From Ilex aquifolium (lineage: Eukaryota > Streptophyta > Magnoliopsida > Aquifoliales > Aquifoliaceae): 64,000 nucleotides of DNA. The notes beneath the pieces are model-generated. The model was given only the letters and a program-made list of their open reading frames with translations, was not told the DNA's origin and did not search any database. A program made the position numbers and the translations under genes. Shown piece by piece: positions 63,220 through 64,000 of this stretch (its first letter is position 1; the number at the start of each line of letters is the position of its first letter). The stretch covers positions 9,125,501-9,189,500 of the forward strand of contig OX637394.1 of the NCBI GenBank assembly GCA_951799425.1. The letters run 5' to 3'.

Positions 63220-64000
63220 CTGTTGCATAAATACGCCAAACATCCAAATGAGACATCCAATCTACTAACTAAAGAGAACCATATTTGCTAGAAAGGATTA
63301 GATGATCAGCAACTCATTTATCTTATCGTTTGTTAATAGGAAGCCAGGTAAACCATTTCCCAAAAAGATACAAGACACATTTCACCAAGAATTTGAAAGA
63401 TCTTGAAAGAAATCACAACCATTCACCAACACCAGTGTAAATAGCGAGCCTGGAAGACTTATTATGAATATTAGACACTCAAATGTGCCTTCAAGCAATC
63501 ACTCAAGACATTAAAATTAGAATTATTTAGAGATTAACAAGCTGGAGAGAATTCACAAAAAGCAATCAATAAACTCCACTAAACTTGTATCTTATGCAGC
63601 CTCAACATTCACCAGGGGCTAATCTACTCCATCAGCTTCCCTATCTTAGTAGTTACCACAAAAAGTTGGCTGCAATTACTTATGCATGACAAAAACGAAC
63701 TAACCCGACTAACTCCAAAAAGAAATATTAAGTAGTGGATCGCCATGCCATATATCAACCAGAATGAATATAAAAATTTGTAATTAAATGATGTCTTCCT
63801 TTTGGGATGTCATTACATTTCCTTGCTGAACATAGTCACACACTATCATAATTTACGGCACTTTTAGGCAACTCTCTGAGTCCATGTTTTCAGCATAAGG
63901 AGATGTTTTTGGAGGTCATTCATATTAAAATGAATTTTAAATAATAAGGAACCTTCAGGACCAACTTATTGCAAGCATTAATATCATGATCTTACACTCT
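63220..64000 (-). other. Intron of the ALY/REF gene (partial)
   Basis: No RRM-like exon found on the minus strand up to the window edge. Read as the last intron of the gene, continuing beyond 64000. Confidence 0.6.

Overview
This is nuclear DNA from a flowering plant, almost certainly a eudicot. The evidence is AT-rich DNA, GT-AG introns of 70 bp to 2.5 kb, plant-type genes (FAS1 arabinogalactan protein, UDP-xylose synthase, CGCGGATC histone octamer) and plant TE families (Copia with an initiator-Met PBS, Gypsy, Helitrons, MULE and hAT MITEs). I cannot name the species.

Layout. 0.1-13 kb: an unprocessed, broken ALBINO3 (YidC/Oxa1/Alb3) pseudogene. An early intron holds a Helitron (689-6862), which itself holds a young Ty1/copia element (892-5716). 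13-18 kb: non-coding DNA with a TIR element and a 31-bp inverted repeat. 18.4-22.7 kb: an intact six-exon UBC7/UBE2G-type ubiquitin-conjugating enzyme. 23.3-24.4 kb: a single-exon two-FAS1 (FLA-like) secreted protein. 25.7-30.6 kb: a Mutator-like element with a perfect 9-bp target duplication, carrying a 3.5-kb Helitron. 30.7 kb: tRNA-His(GUG). 31.7-33.7 kb: one Helitron nested in another. 34.5 kb: a foldback MITE just upstream of an intact 12-exon cytosolic UDP-glucuronate decarboxylase (35.7-41.1 kb). 42.0-44.7 kb, minus strand: the 55-aa mitochondrial ATP synthase 6-kDa subunit gene, whose stop codon lies in its last exon beyond a 2.2-kb intron. 45-51.7 kb: repeats, including two tandem arrays, a degraded Gypsy gag plus LTR, and an hAT MITE inserted in that gag. 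52.5 kb: intronless histone H4. 53.3 kb: a second foldback MITE. 53.9-60.1 kb: an 11-exon gene for a 356-aa protein I do not recognise. 63.0-63.2 kb, minus strand: the 3'-terminal exon of an ALY/REF (THO4) mRNA-export adaptor whose other exons lie beyond the window.

The intact genes are unrelated housekeeping or cell-wall genes, each apparently with its own promoter. I see no operon-like or biosynthetic cluster and no clear new biological system. The most informative content is the TE stratigraphy: several independent nests whose exact termini and target duplications can be read from sequence, and recurrent GTG-triplet blocks inside three separate elements. All splice models were made by eye, by joining GT-AG boundaries that keep frame and family similarity.
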